From: JAFGNB01 sp050304135
Lineage (GTDB): Bacteria > Fibrobacterota > Chitinivibrionia > Chitinivibrionales > Chitinispirillaceae
Assembly (NCBI GenBank): GCA_050304135.1
Contig: JBNLDC010000034.1
Location: 13,901 to 77,900 of the forward strand
Length of the DNA: 64,000 bases
Reading direction: 5' to 3'
Shown here one piece after another: positions 17,483-26,400 of this stretch. How positions within the stretch are numbered: the first letter of the stretch is position 1; each line of letters starts with the position of its first letter. The notes under the pieces are model-generated. The model saw only the letters and a program-made list of their open reading frames with translations, ran no database searches and was not told the DNA's origin. A program made the translations under genes and the position numbers.

Positions 17483-18733
17483 ATGATGTGTGATGCTGTT
17501 ATGATTACGATGCACACAATACGCCGGGAAGCCGATAAAACCTGCATTACTGATCCATATGCGGTTACTGCGCAACGGTTGAGAGCATCTTCACTCGCAA
17601 TCCGGAACGGTATGCATATCGGTGTCGCAGTCGGAAGCAGAGGTATTCACGCAATTGCTGCTGTTTGCCGTGCCGTAGTGGAATACCTCAAAGAGCAGGG
17701 GGCTGATCCGTTTATCATTCCGGCAATGGGAAGTCACGGTGGTGCCACTGCAGAGGGACAGCGTGCGATTCTTGCGGGGTATGGCATAACCGAGGAGAGT
17801 GTCGGTGTTCCGGTGGAAGCATCCATGGCGGTAGTGAAACTGGATGCTCCCGGAGGTGAATGCCGCATATTTGTCAGCCGTCCTGCAATGGAGTCTGATG
17901 GTGTTATATGCATCAACCGGGTTAAACCGCATACCGATTTCCATGGACGGTACGAGAGCGGATTAGTGAAAATGGCGGTGATCGGCCTTGGAAAACATGC
18001 ACAGGCGCTCGAAATTCATAAATTCGGTGTCAGGGGGTTGCGGGAGTTGCTCCCGATGGCCGCGGCAAAGGTATTTGCCACCGGAAAAATCCTCGGAGGT
18101 GTGGCTATTGTCGAGAACCGGTACGATCGTCCTGTACAGATCGAAGTGCTTTCCGGAAAAACGATCATGGCGGAGGAACCGCGCCTTCTGCAGTTGGCCG
18201 CGGAACATATGCCGCACCTTCCGGTCGAGAAAATCGACACTCTTATTGTTGATTTTATCGGTAAAGATTTCAGTGGTACCGGACTTGACACCAATATCAT
18301 CGGCAGAATGCGGATACGGGGAGAGCCGGAACCTGCCAGCCCTTCAATCGGCAGTATTTATGTGCGGGATCTGTCGGAACGGTCACATGGAAACGCTCTC
18401 GGTATCGGTCTGGCCGATGTTATCAGCCGTCGTCTTTTTGACAGAATACAATTTGCTCCAATGTACGAAAATGCATTCACCAGCACCTTTCTTGAGCGGG
18501 TGAAAATCCCGGTTATCGCCGATACCGACCGGGAGGCTCTCTCATTCGCGTTGCGCTCCTGCGGCTCTATTGATCCGGGTGCGGAGCGGATTATCCGCAT
18601 ACGCACTACGCTGCATCTCGATGAGATGCAGGTTTCAGAAGCGGTACTCCGGGAGGTTGAGAACCAACATCAGTTCAGTGTTGTAAATGGACCATTCCCG
18701 CTGCTGAACGGCGATGATGCATGCGAATTTTAA
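17483..18733 (+). CDS. lactate racemase (LarA)-like protein, DUF2088 family
   Basis: The 416-residue protein resembles LarA homologues. It has VGSRGI near residue 50, the strongly conserved PAMGSHGGATAEGQ (about 80-95), RVKPHTDFHG (about 145-155) and a later IGLGKHAQALEIH stretch whose Lys and His could bind a nickel-pincer cofactor or substrate. Characterised LarA enzymes interconvert D- and L-lactate or related 2-hydroxyacids with that cofactor. This subgroup's substrate is unknown, and larB, larC and larE are absent nearby. Several ATGs (17483, 17486, 17501, 17510) compete, none with a good ribosome-binding site; an in-frame stop at 17462 limits the start upstream. It is convergent with the FecR-CsgG gene, 19 bp between stops. 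Confidence 0.75.
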   Translation: MMCDAVMITMHTIRREADKTCITDPYAVTAQRLRASSLAIRNGMHIGVAVGSRGIHAIAAVCRAVVEYLKEQGADPFIIPAMGSHGGATAEGQRAILAGYGITEESVGVPVEASMAVVKLDAPGGECRIFVSRPAMESDGVICINRVKPHTDFHGRYESGLVKMAVIGLGKHAQALEIHKFGVRGLRELLPMAAAKVFATGKILGGVAIVENRYDRPVQIEVLSGKTIMAEEPRLLQLAAEHMPHLPVEKIDTLIVDFIGKDFSGTGLDTNIIGRMRIRGEPEPASPSIGSIYVRDLSERSHGNALGIGLADVISRRLFDRIQFAPMYENAFTSTFLERVKIPVIADTDREALSFALRSCGSIDPGAERIIRIRTTLHLDEMQVSEAVLREVENQHQFSVVNGPFPLLNGDDACEF

Positions 18734-18752
18734 TGTGTCGCACCCTCTCCAA

Positions 18753-19976
18753 CTATTGAAACATCGTTGTACTGAGTTTTTCCACAGCCTGTTCCAGTGC
18801 CTGCTTCAGTGCCACGCCGAGTAGTGAGCCTGCGAACTCCTTGTTTTCAAGATTGAATTCCATTGCTCCGATTGTCTTCATAGAGTTTTCAATGTTCTTT
18901 TTTCCTGAAAATTCGCCGGTTACCGTTGTATTAAGCAGCTCCGTATCGCCGGTGACGTCAAACAGCTTCAGGTCTATCTGAACACGTGCGATGGATCGTT
19001 CACGGTATTCATCGGCACGAACGGTTATCTCCGCGTGGTTGACAATGTCAAGAAATTTCACCGCACCGGAGATACGATATTGCTGACCGCTTTTTACTGC
19101 GGTGTCCGAAGGCGGCGTTGGCGCGGAATCGCTTACGGAAATGTTGCAATGGGGACTGATGTTACGCAACCGCTCAGCCAACATCCCCGGGATACGATGA
19201 CTAAGATCCCACTCTCCACTATACTTTGAGCTGTTCTTAAAGGGGGTGATGACACATTTTTTCTCCATCCGCCCGGAAATAATCAACTGGTTTCGTTTGC
19301 CTGCCGCAAGGTGGAGAGCGAGTTCCCTGTTGATGACAGTGTCGGGTACCCATGCTCGCAATGAGTCAATCTCGGCATCGTGCATCGGATTGGAAATGAT
19401 GGGATCGGTCATTTTTTCGACAGTGGTTTTGTACGGTGCACTGACGAAGGTGGATGCCTGTTTCGCGATACAGCTGACCCGAACGGTGCCGCAAACGACC
19501 TTAAGGGCTGTCGTGCCGGTTTCAGGAGCTACGTCAAGGCTGAAAGAAGTTCCCCGGATAGAAATTACGGTGGTGGGGGTATAAATCTGAATATTCTCTT
19601 TCCGGGAAAGCGGCATGCTCCTTTTGATAACAAAAAAGACACTTCCCATGAAAACCGTCGCGTAGTTAAGGAGTTTCTCTGTTGCTTTCGGCGGACCGAT
19701 ATTGACAAGTATCTGTGAACCGCCTTTCATATAGACAACGCTCTTATCCGGCCATTGGAGACGGCCGTATCCCTTGGGGGCGATACGGATTACATCGTTG
19801 TTATACAGCAGGGTTCCCGGTTTTACCGGTTTCCATTTGGCCGTACCTGCGCGCTGTACCTCCGCGTTCCCCGAAAGTGAATCCAGAATGACGTTCGGGG
19901 CTGCTGCAGAAGGCGCACCGGTGAAAAAGGTGAATGAAGTAATGAAAACAAACAGAAGTGCAGGTGTCGTGTGCAT
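18753..19976 (-). CDS. exported FecR-domain / CsgG-like fusion protein
   Basis: The 407-residue protein has a signal peptide (hydrophobic residues 6-24, cleavage near PSAAA). Residues about 30-160 form a FecR domain: a VILDSLSGNAEVQR strand, LLYNNDVIR, YGRLQWPDKSVVYM and TTVISIRGTSFSL, matching the periplasmic FecR fold. The C-terminal half, from about residue 240, follows the CsgG/curli-assembly-like pattern: ITPFKNSSKYSGEWDL, then MLAERL, a conserved ISGAVKFLDI strand, ARVQIDLKLFDV and TVTGEFSGK. The protein may sense or build an envelope structure, but no sigma factor or curli subunit gene is adjacent, so classical FecIR signalling is not supported. GAGG lies four bases before the ATG. A promoter candidate lies about 70 bp upstream. 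Confidence 0.75.
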   Translation of the reverse strand: MHTTPALLFVFITSFTFFTGAPSAAAPNVILDSLSGNAEVQRAGTAKWKPVKPGTLLYNNDVIRIAPKGYGRLQWPDKSVVYMKGGSQILVNIGPPKATEKLLNYATVFMGSVFFVIKRSMPLSRKENIQIYTPTTVISIRGTSFSLDVAPETGTTALKVVCGTVRVSCIAKQASTFVSAPYKTTVEKMTDPIISNPMHDAEIDSLRAWVPDTVINRELALHLAAGKRNQLIISGRMEKKCVITPFKNSSKYSGEWDLSHRIPGMLAERLRNISPHCNISVSDSAPTPPSDTAVKSGQQYRISGAVKFLDIVNHAEITVRADEYRERSIARVQIDLKLFDVTGDTELLNTTVTGEFSGKKNIENSMKTIGAMEFNLENKEFAGSLLGVALKQALEQAVEKLSTTMFQ

Positions 19977-20044
19977 GAAACCTCGTCGGTAAATGGTTGC
20001 AATGGCGAGCCGGGGTATTAGGGGAGTCCGGCGGAGTTTTATAC

Positions 20045-20073
20045 ATTATAATGCTGCAAACACTTTTCTTCAA
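20045..20073 (-). promoter_or_regulatory. probable sigma-70 promoter of the FecR-CsgG gene
   Basis: On the minus strand TTGAAG (20073-20068) and a perfect TATAAT (20050-20045) are separated by 17 bp. Transcription would start near 20038, giving a leader of about 60 bases before the ATG at 19976. The remaining part of the 19977-20275 gap leads to ilvD on the plus strand and shows no leader peptide or T-box that I can recognise. Confidence 0.5.
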
Positions 20074-20275
20074 GAATATTTCGTAACCTTGCCCCACCGG
20101 AGGGAGTGTCGTATTTTTGCCTGAACCGGCAAAATCAGGTCAGGTGTGACTTTGAGCTGTAGCGATCTCTGGGGGTACAGCCTGAACGCTCCGGCGGAAT
20201 CACGAAAACGACCGCACATATCGGATACCGGTTTTTCGGAACTATTCAAATTCTGACAACAGCAGGGAGAATCAT

Positions 20276-22114
20276 ATGGGATTTCCATTACGCAGCGCGA
20301 CATCAACACAGGGACGACGTATGGCCGGAGCCCGGAGCCTCTGGCGGGCGAATGGCATGCGCGAGGAGCAGTTCGGTAAACCGGTTATCGCGGTGGTCAA
20401 CTCATTCACCCAGTTTGTCCCCGGGCATGTCCATCTGCATGAAATTGGCCAGAAGGTTAAAAAACTGATTGAAGATCAGGGATGCTTCGCCGCGGAATTC
20501 AACACGATTGCTATTGATGACGGAATCGCGATGGGGCATGGCGGCATGCTGTACTCCCTGCCGTCGCGTGATCTGATTGCCGACAGTGTGGAATATATGG
20601 TCAACGCGCACTGTGCCGATGCGATGGTCTGTATCAGCAATTGCGATAAGATCACTCCCGGAATGCTCATGGCTGCCATGCGGCTCAATATCCCGGCGAT
20701 TTTTGTTTCCGGGGGACCGATGGAAGCGGGGCTGCACAACGGTAAAAAGTATGATCTGGTCGATGCGATGGTTATGGCGGCCGACAACGAGGTTTCCGAC
20801 GAGGAAATCGCGGCGGTTGAAATGGCGGCGTGTCCGGGGTGCGGTTCCTGTTCGGGAATGTTCACCGCCAACTCGATGAACTGTCTCAACGAGGCACTCG
20901 GTCTGGCACTTCCGGGGAACGGGTCGATCGTGGCGACCCACCGCAATCGTCTCTCACTGTTTGAACAGGCGGCGAAACGCATTGTCGAGAATACTGCCGC
21001 TTATTATGAACGCGGTGAAACCTCGGTGTTACCACGCTCAATCGCGACCCGCGCCGCCTTCATCAACGCAATGTCCCTCGACATCGCCATGGGCGGTTCA
21101 ACCAACACGGTACTGCACCTGCTCGCTATTGCGCATGAGGCGGGGGTTGACTTTTCCATGCAGGATATCGATGCACTTTCACGGAAAATACCGGTACTCT
21201 GCAAAGTCGCACCGAGTTCACACTATCATCTTGAAGATGTCAACAGGGCCGGGGGTATTATGGCGATTCTCGGTGAACTGGACCGCTGTGGCCTGCTCGA
21301 TACCTCTGTTCACCGGGTTGACACCGCAACGCTCGCCGAGGCGATCACGGCAAACGATATAACCCTGCCGACCTGTACCGATGCGGCGAAACAGCGCTAC
21401 CGCAGTGCTCCCGGAGGCGGGGGGAGGAATCTTGTGCTCGGATCGCAGGAGACCTATGCCGATCTCGAGACCGAGCGCACCGCCGGGTGCATCCGGGATC
21501 GTGAACACTGCTACATGAAGGACGGCGGGCTTGCGGTGCTCTTCGGTAATATCGCCGAAAAAGGGTGTATCGTAAAAACTGCAGGGGTTGACGAATCGAT
21601 ATTTGTTTTCAGCGGTAAAGCACGGGTTTACAATTCCCAGGATGATGCCTGTGAGGGAATCCTCAATGAAGTGGAATCCGGCGATGTTATCGTCATCCGC
21701 TACGAGGGACCCAAAGGGGGACCCGGTATGCAGGAGATGCTCTATCCGACCTCCTATATAAAATCCCGGCATCTGGGGGCAGCCTGCGCCCTGATCACCG
21801 ACGGCAGGTTCTCCGGAGGAACATCGGGACTCTCAATCGGACACGTTTCACCCGAAGCTGCAGCCGGAGGAGCGATTGCCCTTATCCGTGACGGAGACAC
21901 TATTGACATCAATATTCCCGAACGCAGTATCAACCTGCGGTGCGACAGCAAAGAGATCGCCCGTCGGAGAGCAGAGGAAGATACGAAAGGGAAGGCCGCA
22001 TTCAAGCCGGAAGGCCGTCTGCGCACCGTTTCCCAGGCACTCCGCGCCTATGCCCTGTTTGCCGCTTCGGCCGACAGGGGAGCGGTACGGTTGCTTCCCG
22101 GTGAAGAGGAGTAA
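20276..22114 (+). CDS. ilvD: dihydroxy-acid dehydratase
   Basis: The 612-residue protein is a full-length IlvD of the E. coli type. It shows DDGIAMGHGGM (81-91), SNCDKITPGM (121-130) with C123, and CPGCGSCSGMFTANSM (186-201), which carry the Fe-S cluster cysteines. The C-terminal domain has GGPGMQEML and ITDGRFSGGTSGLSIGH. The enzyme dehydrates 2,3-dihydroxy-isovalerate and -methylvalerate in the branched-chain amino acid pathway, in the cytoplasm. A GGGAG ribosome-binding site lies about eight bases upstream of the ATG. No other ilv or leu genes are nearby, so it is an isolated biosynthetic gene here. Cluster type ([4Fe-4S] versus [2Fe-2S]) is not certain from reading alone. Confidence 0.97.
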   Translation: MGFPLRSATSTQGRRMAGARSLWRANGMREEQFGKPVIAVVNSFTQFVPGHVHLHEIGQKVKKLIEDQGCFAAEFNTIAIDDGIAMGHGGMLYSLPSRDLIADSVEYMVNAHCADAMVCISNCDKITPGMLMAAMRLNIPAIFVSGGPMEAGLHNGKKYDLVDAMVMAADNEVSDEEIAAVEMAACPGCGSCSGMFTANSMNCLNEALGLALPGNGSIVATHRNRLSLFEQAAKRIVENTAAYYERGETSVLPRSIATRAAFINAMSLDIAMGGSTNTVLHLLAIAHEAGVDFSMQDIDALSRKIPVLCKVAPSSHYHLEDVNRAGGIMAILGELDRCGLLDTSVHRVDTATLAEAITANDITLPTCTDAAKQRYRSAPGGGGRNLVLGSQETYADLETERTAGCIRDREHCYMKDGGLAVLFGNIAEKGCIVKTAGVDESIFVFSGKARVYNSQDDACEGILNEVESGDVIVIRYEGPKGGPGMQEMLYPTSYIKSRHLGAACALITDGRFSGGTSGLSIGHVSPEAAAGGAIALIRDGDTIDINIPERSINLRCDSKEIARRRAEEDTKGKAAFKPEGRLRTVSQALRAYALFAASADRGAVRLLPGEEE

Positions 22115-22205
22115 ATCCATTCTGTAAATATGTACACTGAACGGCGGTGGTCATGGCAGAGGGTGCTGTCTACGTTGGACCGTGACTGCTGACCGGTAGT
22201 GTCTG

Positions 22206-23195
22206 ATGGCCGATACCAGACACCAACGAGAGAGAAACCAGGTGGACGAAAATACCGTAACAACCGAACCCGGGGGAAAACCGCACAGGGAGCGGATTGT
22301 GGGCAGGATGGTTAATGCCGGCCTGTTCGTAAATGTTCTGCTTGCGGCCGTCAAGGTTTCCATCGGTATACTCGGACACAGTAGAGCACTGCTTGCCGAC
22401 GGTATCAATTCAACCTCCGATGTCGCCTATTATATCGCGGTAAAGATCTTCACCCGCCTTGCAGGAAAACCCGCCGACCGTGAACATCCCTACGGCCATC
22501 ACCAGATGGAGAGCATTGCTGCCGTTGTAATCGGCGCATTCGTCATTACCACCGGCATTGCAATTTTCTGGGATTCAATCAATACCGCTTTCGATCTGCT
22601 GATTAACGGGGGAGAAAAAACACCGAATGGCTTCAGGATCTTCTCGGTGGTTACCGCCTGTGGTACCATTATTACAAAAATAATACTGTTTCTGACGACG
22701 CGGCGTGCGGCACAAGTCACCAGAAACGGGGCGCTGATGGCCTTGGCATATGATCACCGCAACGACATTTTCTCCGCACTCGGTGCAGCAATCGGCATTG
22801 CACTCGGCTGGGTCGGACTTCTCTGGGGAGATCCACTGGCAGGTGCCTGTGTCGCGCTGATTGTAATGAGGACCGGTATTCATATACTGCGGGAATCTTC
22901 GGATGAACTTATGGATACAATCCCCGGCGATGAACTCGAGCAGCAGGTGCGGCGGATTACCGCTGCAGTGAAGGGGGTCGAGGCGATAGAGCACCTCCGG
23001 GCGCATCGGTTCGGACCCTATTTCGTGGTCAACATCACCATTGGTGTTGATGGAACTATGTCGGTTGCGGAGGGAGACCGCATTGCCACCGAGGTTGAGC
23101 AGTCACTGCGCAGCGGGATTGAACTCTGTAAAACCATCTATGTCCACTTCCATCCGACATCCAGGAGCCATTCGGTGGACCGCGTTATACCTTGA
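22206..23195 (+). CDS. cation diffusion facilitator (CDF) transporter
   Basis: The 329-residue protein has a hydrophilic N-terminus of about 35 residues, then six predicted membrane helices. The metal-site motifs are in the expected places: LLADGINSTSD in helix 2 (about 60-70) and ALAYDHRNDIFSA in helix 5 (about 178-190). EHPYGHHQME follows helix 2, as is usual in the family. The C-terminal cytoplasmic domain has HRFGPYFVVNITIGVD and a closing VHFHP. CDF proteins export Zn2+, Fe2+, Mn2+ or similar ions in exchange for protons. DHxxD at the second site fits the broad Zn/Fe group, but specificity is not settled. It begins 91 bp after ilvD with no clear ribosome-binding site, so the start is uncertain within the first 17 residues. 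Confidence 0.92.
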   Translation: MADTRHQRERNQVDENTVTTEPGGKPHRERIVGRMVNAGLFVNVLLAAVKVSIGILGHSRALLADGINSTSDVAYYIAVKIFTRLAGKPADREHPYGHHQMESIAAVVIGAFVITTGIAIFWDSINTAFDLLINGGEKTPNGFRIFSVVTACGTIITKIILFLTTRRAAQVTRNGALMALAYDHRNDIFSALGAAIGIALGWVGLLWGDPLAGACVALIVMRTGIHILRESSDELMDTIPGDELEQQVRRITAAVKGVEAIEHLRAHRFGPYFVVNITIGVDGTMSVAEGDRIATEVEQSLRSGIELCKTIYVHFHPTSRSHSVDRVIP

Positions 23196-23503
23196 ATTGA
23201 TTGACAGTAAACAACTCCGTCCAAAGCGGCACAATAGAAACGGTGCTGTATGCACTGGATTCCAACCGTTTAAAGAATGATTAATGACACTGGGCGTAGT
23301 TGTTTCCTCATTCCATTACAACGACTACTGACAGTTTATACATTACTTATATTGCCTTGTATTGAACGATTATGCCGCTTTCTTTCACTAAAACTGCTGA
23401 AATACAGTCGGGAACAGTTTCAGTGACGCATAGAGCGGCAACGAAAAGGAGGAGTTTCTGACACACGATTGCGTACCATTCTACTTCCGGGGAGTAGTTC
23501 CAG
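23196..23503 (+). other. intergenic region upstream of the GH8 cellulase gene
   Basis: No gene is seen in these 308 bases. A 7-bp inverted repeat, AAACGGT (23238-23244) and ACCGTTT (23265-23271) with a 20-base loop, follows the CDF gene and could be a weak terminator. The downstream half is AT-rich and presumably carries the cellulase promoter, but I cannot assign one with confidence. Confidence 0.4.
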
Positions 23504-25951
23504 ATGTTTCAATCATTAGGTAGAGTCCCTTTTTTCGTACTTTTCTTTTGTTTATACGCTTCTGCAACAATTTTACCCTATCCCTCAATGTTGCCTGCTG
23601 TCTCGGCAAATTATGACACCATTCTGGTAAAAACCTGGGAAGGTATTAAAAAAAGAATGGTGGACGGCTATGAAATTCCCCTGGTGCATCGTCCCCGATC
23701 GGAAGAACCATACGATGCAGTATCGGAGGGGGTTGGCTACGGCATGCTTCTGGCACTCTATTGCAATGATCAGGCCTACTTCAACAAAATATGGGGTGCC
23801 GGCGAGCAGTACATGTGGGATGATAACGGAAAATGCTACAACTGGCGGGTCAGCCGGGATGGTACGGTTATCGGGTCCGGACCGGCAAGCGATGCGGAAC
23901 AGGATATCGCGCTGGCGCTCATTTTTGCTGATGCACTCGTGAAAAAAGGTACCTGGCAGTCCTTTACCAGCCCGAAAGGGGCCGATTATGCCACGCGGGC
24001 CCAGTCGATTATCAACAGTTTCTGGGGAAATCTTATCGAAGAAGGAAAATATCTGCGACCCGGTGCACAGTGGGGCGGAAAAGCATTTGTCAATCCCGGG
24101 TATTTCGCACCGGCGTTTTACCGGGTATTCGATGAGTTCGAACAGGAGGATCACAATTGGGATACGGTTATCGACCAGTGTTATCAGATCGTGAGTGTCT
24201 CTCCCGGTTATTCCCTGGGGTTGGTACCGGACTGGATGCAGCCTGACGGAAACTTTGCCGGGGAGGATCAGCTCGGTTATAATGCATATGCCGGCGGAAA
24301 ATACATGTACAAGGATGCAATTCGAACACTCTGGCGCCTGTCGACCGATTACCTCTGGTATGGTGAACCGCGTGCCAAAAAATACTGCGAACAGGCGTTC
24401 GCCTTTATAAAAGAACCGTCGAAGGCCAATTTTTTTCAGATGGACGGCAGCGCGGTTGACGAGACGTTTGAACTCGGCAACGGAGTTACCCGTCCACGGA
24501 CTGAACACAGCCAGTTGACGGTGAGTATGTGGGCGACTGCCGTTATGGCTGCCGCCGGTGCCGAGGGCTGCGACCCTTTCAGCGAGGAACTACTCTCCTT
24601 CTACACTCCTGGTGCAGATTTCTGGGGAAAGCCGACGGATGAAAACGGGGAGGATACCCTTCATAATGAAATGTACTTTGAACAGTTTCTTGCATGGTTC
24701 GGTGCGTCGCTCATTTCGGGCGTATTTACCAATCTCTGGGAAGATTTCAAGGATGAAAACCCGGAAGTAGCCGTCGCATTCGTTGGTACTCCCAAGGCCG
24801 AACCATTTGATATCGATGCGTCAAAACAACCACTTGAAATATCCGCACGGTTTACAAAAAGTGCCCGCTGGACGGTATCCATGCAGCACCGAACCATTGA
24901 TTCAGCTTCGTTGCAGTGGACCGGGAGTGACACCACTATCGCCATCCAGTGGAGCGGAACCTCGCCTGCGGGAGGTGCGATGCCGCAGGGTGCATACGAC
25001 ATCACTATAACCGCCCGGGGAATTAAAGAACCATTTCAGACCGTAGTATGGCTTGGCCGCGTGCGTGACCTGAAATCCGGCAACCGGTTGATCATCGATG
25101 ATTTTGAGGATGGTGATCTGCGCCCCTATTTCGGGCTTTCCTGGGGATATTACACCGAGAAGGACGACGGGAAAAACGGATTGACCTCCATAAAACAGTT
25201 CAAGGTAATTCAGGAGGGCGGGAAACCTGCGCTTGTCTGGGGATTCCGCCTTGACGGGAGTCAGCAGATCGGTTTCAACCCGTACGGGGCGTTGCAATGG
25301 TCGTGTGCCACAGGAGAGGGAACGTTTTCGCTTGCCGGACTTGATACACTGATTTTTTCAGCAAAAGCGGCTTCGCAGTTGAAAGTTTCCGTTCAGTTCA
25401 TTACCAGTGACATCGGGGATTATACCTTTTTTGAGGATTCCGTCACCCTTGAAACAACAATGAAAGAGTTCCGGCTGCCGGTGAGCGAGTTCAGGCAGCG
25501 GTTAAACGGCAGTGGCCGGGATCTTGATCTCTCGAAATGCACGGCAATCCGGTTTCAGGTGCAGGATGTGGATGGTACCGAAAATGAGATTATACTGCAG
25601 CAGATGCTGGTAAGTGGCACTCCGGCTTCTCAATACGTCTCACCGCCCGCCTATATACCACCGGAACCGGGTATCGGTATTAAAGCAACCCGCCGCGGCA
25701 GGACCGGAATGTTGCAGTATATACCTTCCGAACGGTCGGTACAGTTTAACCTTCCTTCGGCCGAAAGTCCGACGGTGCTGAATATTTTTTCGGTCAGCGG
25801 ATGCAGGGTTGCCTCTTTGCCGCTCTCGAAAGAGGGACGGGCGGTCTGGCATTACACTGACGGCAGGGGGAACAGGGTCCGGCCGGGAATTTACTGCGTA
25901 GTGAGCAGTCCCGCAGGGTCGCGGATGAGTCGTACGATTTACTGCAGATAG
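23504..25951 (+). CDS. secreted GH8 endoglucanase with CBM11-like module and C-terminal sorting-like domain
   Basis: The 815-residue protein begins with a signal peptide (hydrophobic 8-22). The GH8 catalytic domain (about 28-415) shows the general-acid motif SEGVGYGM with E75 and the base region SDAEQDIA with D130/D134, plus GGKAFVNPGYFAP. It should cleave beta-1,4-glucan (cellulose or mixed-linkage glucan) outside the cell. A FlgD-type Ig-like domain follows (about 430-520), then a beta-sandwich beginning IIDDFEDGD (about 525-705) resembling CBM11 or CIA30 carbohydrate-binding folds. The last 75 residues, with GRGNRVRPGIYCV and a basic end, look like the C-terminal sorting domains of secreted Bacteroidota/Fibrobacterota enzymes. 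GGGGAG lies about nine bases before the ATG. No other polysaccharide-degrading gene is adjacent. Confidence 0.88.
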   Translation: MFQSLGRVPFFVLFFCLYASATILPYPSMLPAVSANYDTILVKTWEGIKKRMVDGYEIPLVHRPRSEEPYDAVSEGVGYGMLLALYCNDQAYFNKIWGAGEQYMWDDNGKCYNWRVSRDGTVIGSGPASDAEQDIALALIFADALVKKGTWQSFTSPKGADYATRAQSIINSFWGNLIEEGKYLRPGAQWGGKAFVNPGYFAPAFYRVFDEFEQEDHNWDTVIDQCYQIVSVSPGYSLGLVPDWMQPDGNFAGEDQLGYNAYAGGKYMYKDAIRTLWRLSTDYLWYGEPRAKKYCEQAFAFIKEPSKANFFQMDGSAVDETFELGNGVTRPRTEHSQLTVSMWATAVMAAAGAEGCDPFSEELLSFYTPGADFWGKPTDENGEDTLHNEMYFEQFLAWFGASLISGVFTNLWEDFKDENPEVAVAFVGTPKAEPFDIDASKQPLEISARFTKSARWTVSMQHRTIDSASLQWTGSDTTIAIQWSGTSPAGGAMPQGAYDITITARGIKEPFQTVVWLGRVRDLKSGNRLIIDDFEDGDLRPYFGLSWGYYTEKDDGKNGLTSIKQFKVIQEGGKPALVWGFRLDGSQQIGFNPYGALQWSCATGEGTFSLAGLDTLIFSAKAASQLKVSVQFITSDIGDYTFFEDSVTLETTMKEFRLPVSEFRQRLNGSGRDLDLSKCTAIRFQVQDVDGTENEIILQQMLVSGTPASQYVSPPAYIPPEPGIGIKATRRGRTGMLQYIPSERSVQFNLPSAESPTVLNIFSVSGCRVASLPLSKEGRAVWHYTDGRGNRVRPGIYCVVSSPAGSRMSRTIYCR

Positions 25952-25971
25952 GCTGGCCGCCGATTACACTA

Positions 25972-26208
25972 TCAACCTGCGTTCGGACACCCTCCGCCGC
26001 TGCTGCAGGACGCGGCACCCGGGCAGCCTGATGCACCGCATGGAGTGCTCTGACTTCCCCCCATGGCAATACTGCCGATCGCCGACATCAGTTTTTCCGT
26101 AGAGAATGTTCCGCATTTCGGACAGGGAATTTTTTTATCGCGATCTCCTTGCACCAGTTCTTCGAATTTGTAATCACATGAGCTGCAGTAATATTCAAAA
26201 ATAGGCAT
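25972..26208 (-). CDS. FmdB-type zinc ribbon protein
   Basis: The 78-residue protein starts MPIFEYYCSSCDYKFE and has a second CPKC pair at about residues 29-32, giving the four-cysteine zinc ribbon of the FmdB/CxxC_CXXC_SSSS family (PF09723). The C-terminal tail is rich in Gly, Ser and Cys (GCPGAASCSSGGGCPNAG). The family is widespread and often called a regulatory protein, but its role is unproven. The ATG at 26208 has AGAGGAG five bases upstream; a longer reading by 24 codons lacks such a site. The gene converges on the cellulase with 20 bp between stops and is divergent from the radical SAM gene. Confidence 0.88.
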   Translation of the reverse strand: MPIFEYYCSSCDYKFEELVQGDRDKKIPCPKCGTFSTEKLMSAIGSIAMGGSQSTPCGASGCPGAASCSSGGGCPNAG

Positions 26209-26400
26209 CAGTTCTCCTCTGTATGGTTTATTGCCCTCAACACACTCAAAATATACCAATTCGATCAGCTGCAGAACCATTTTATTGTACTCCTGCCGGT
26301 AATATGGCCGCCTGATCTGACGTCGTAGATGTATTTTTGATGCCGGAATGTACTTCTCTATTGAAATTCAACGCCAGTCATACTGAAATGGAATGAAACG

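Noticed and set aside
18753..19976. FecIR-type sigma regulation system
   Set aside because: The FecR-like domain is in an exported protein with a CsgG-like part, without a neighbouring sigma factor or TonB receptor.
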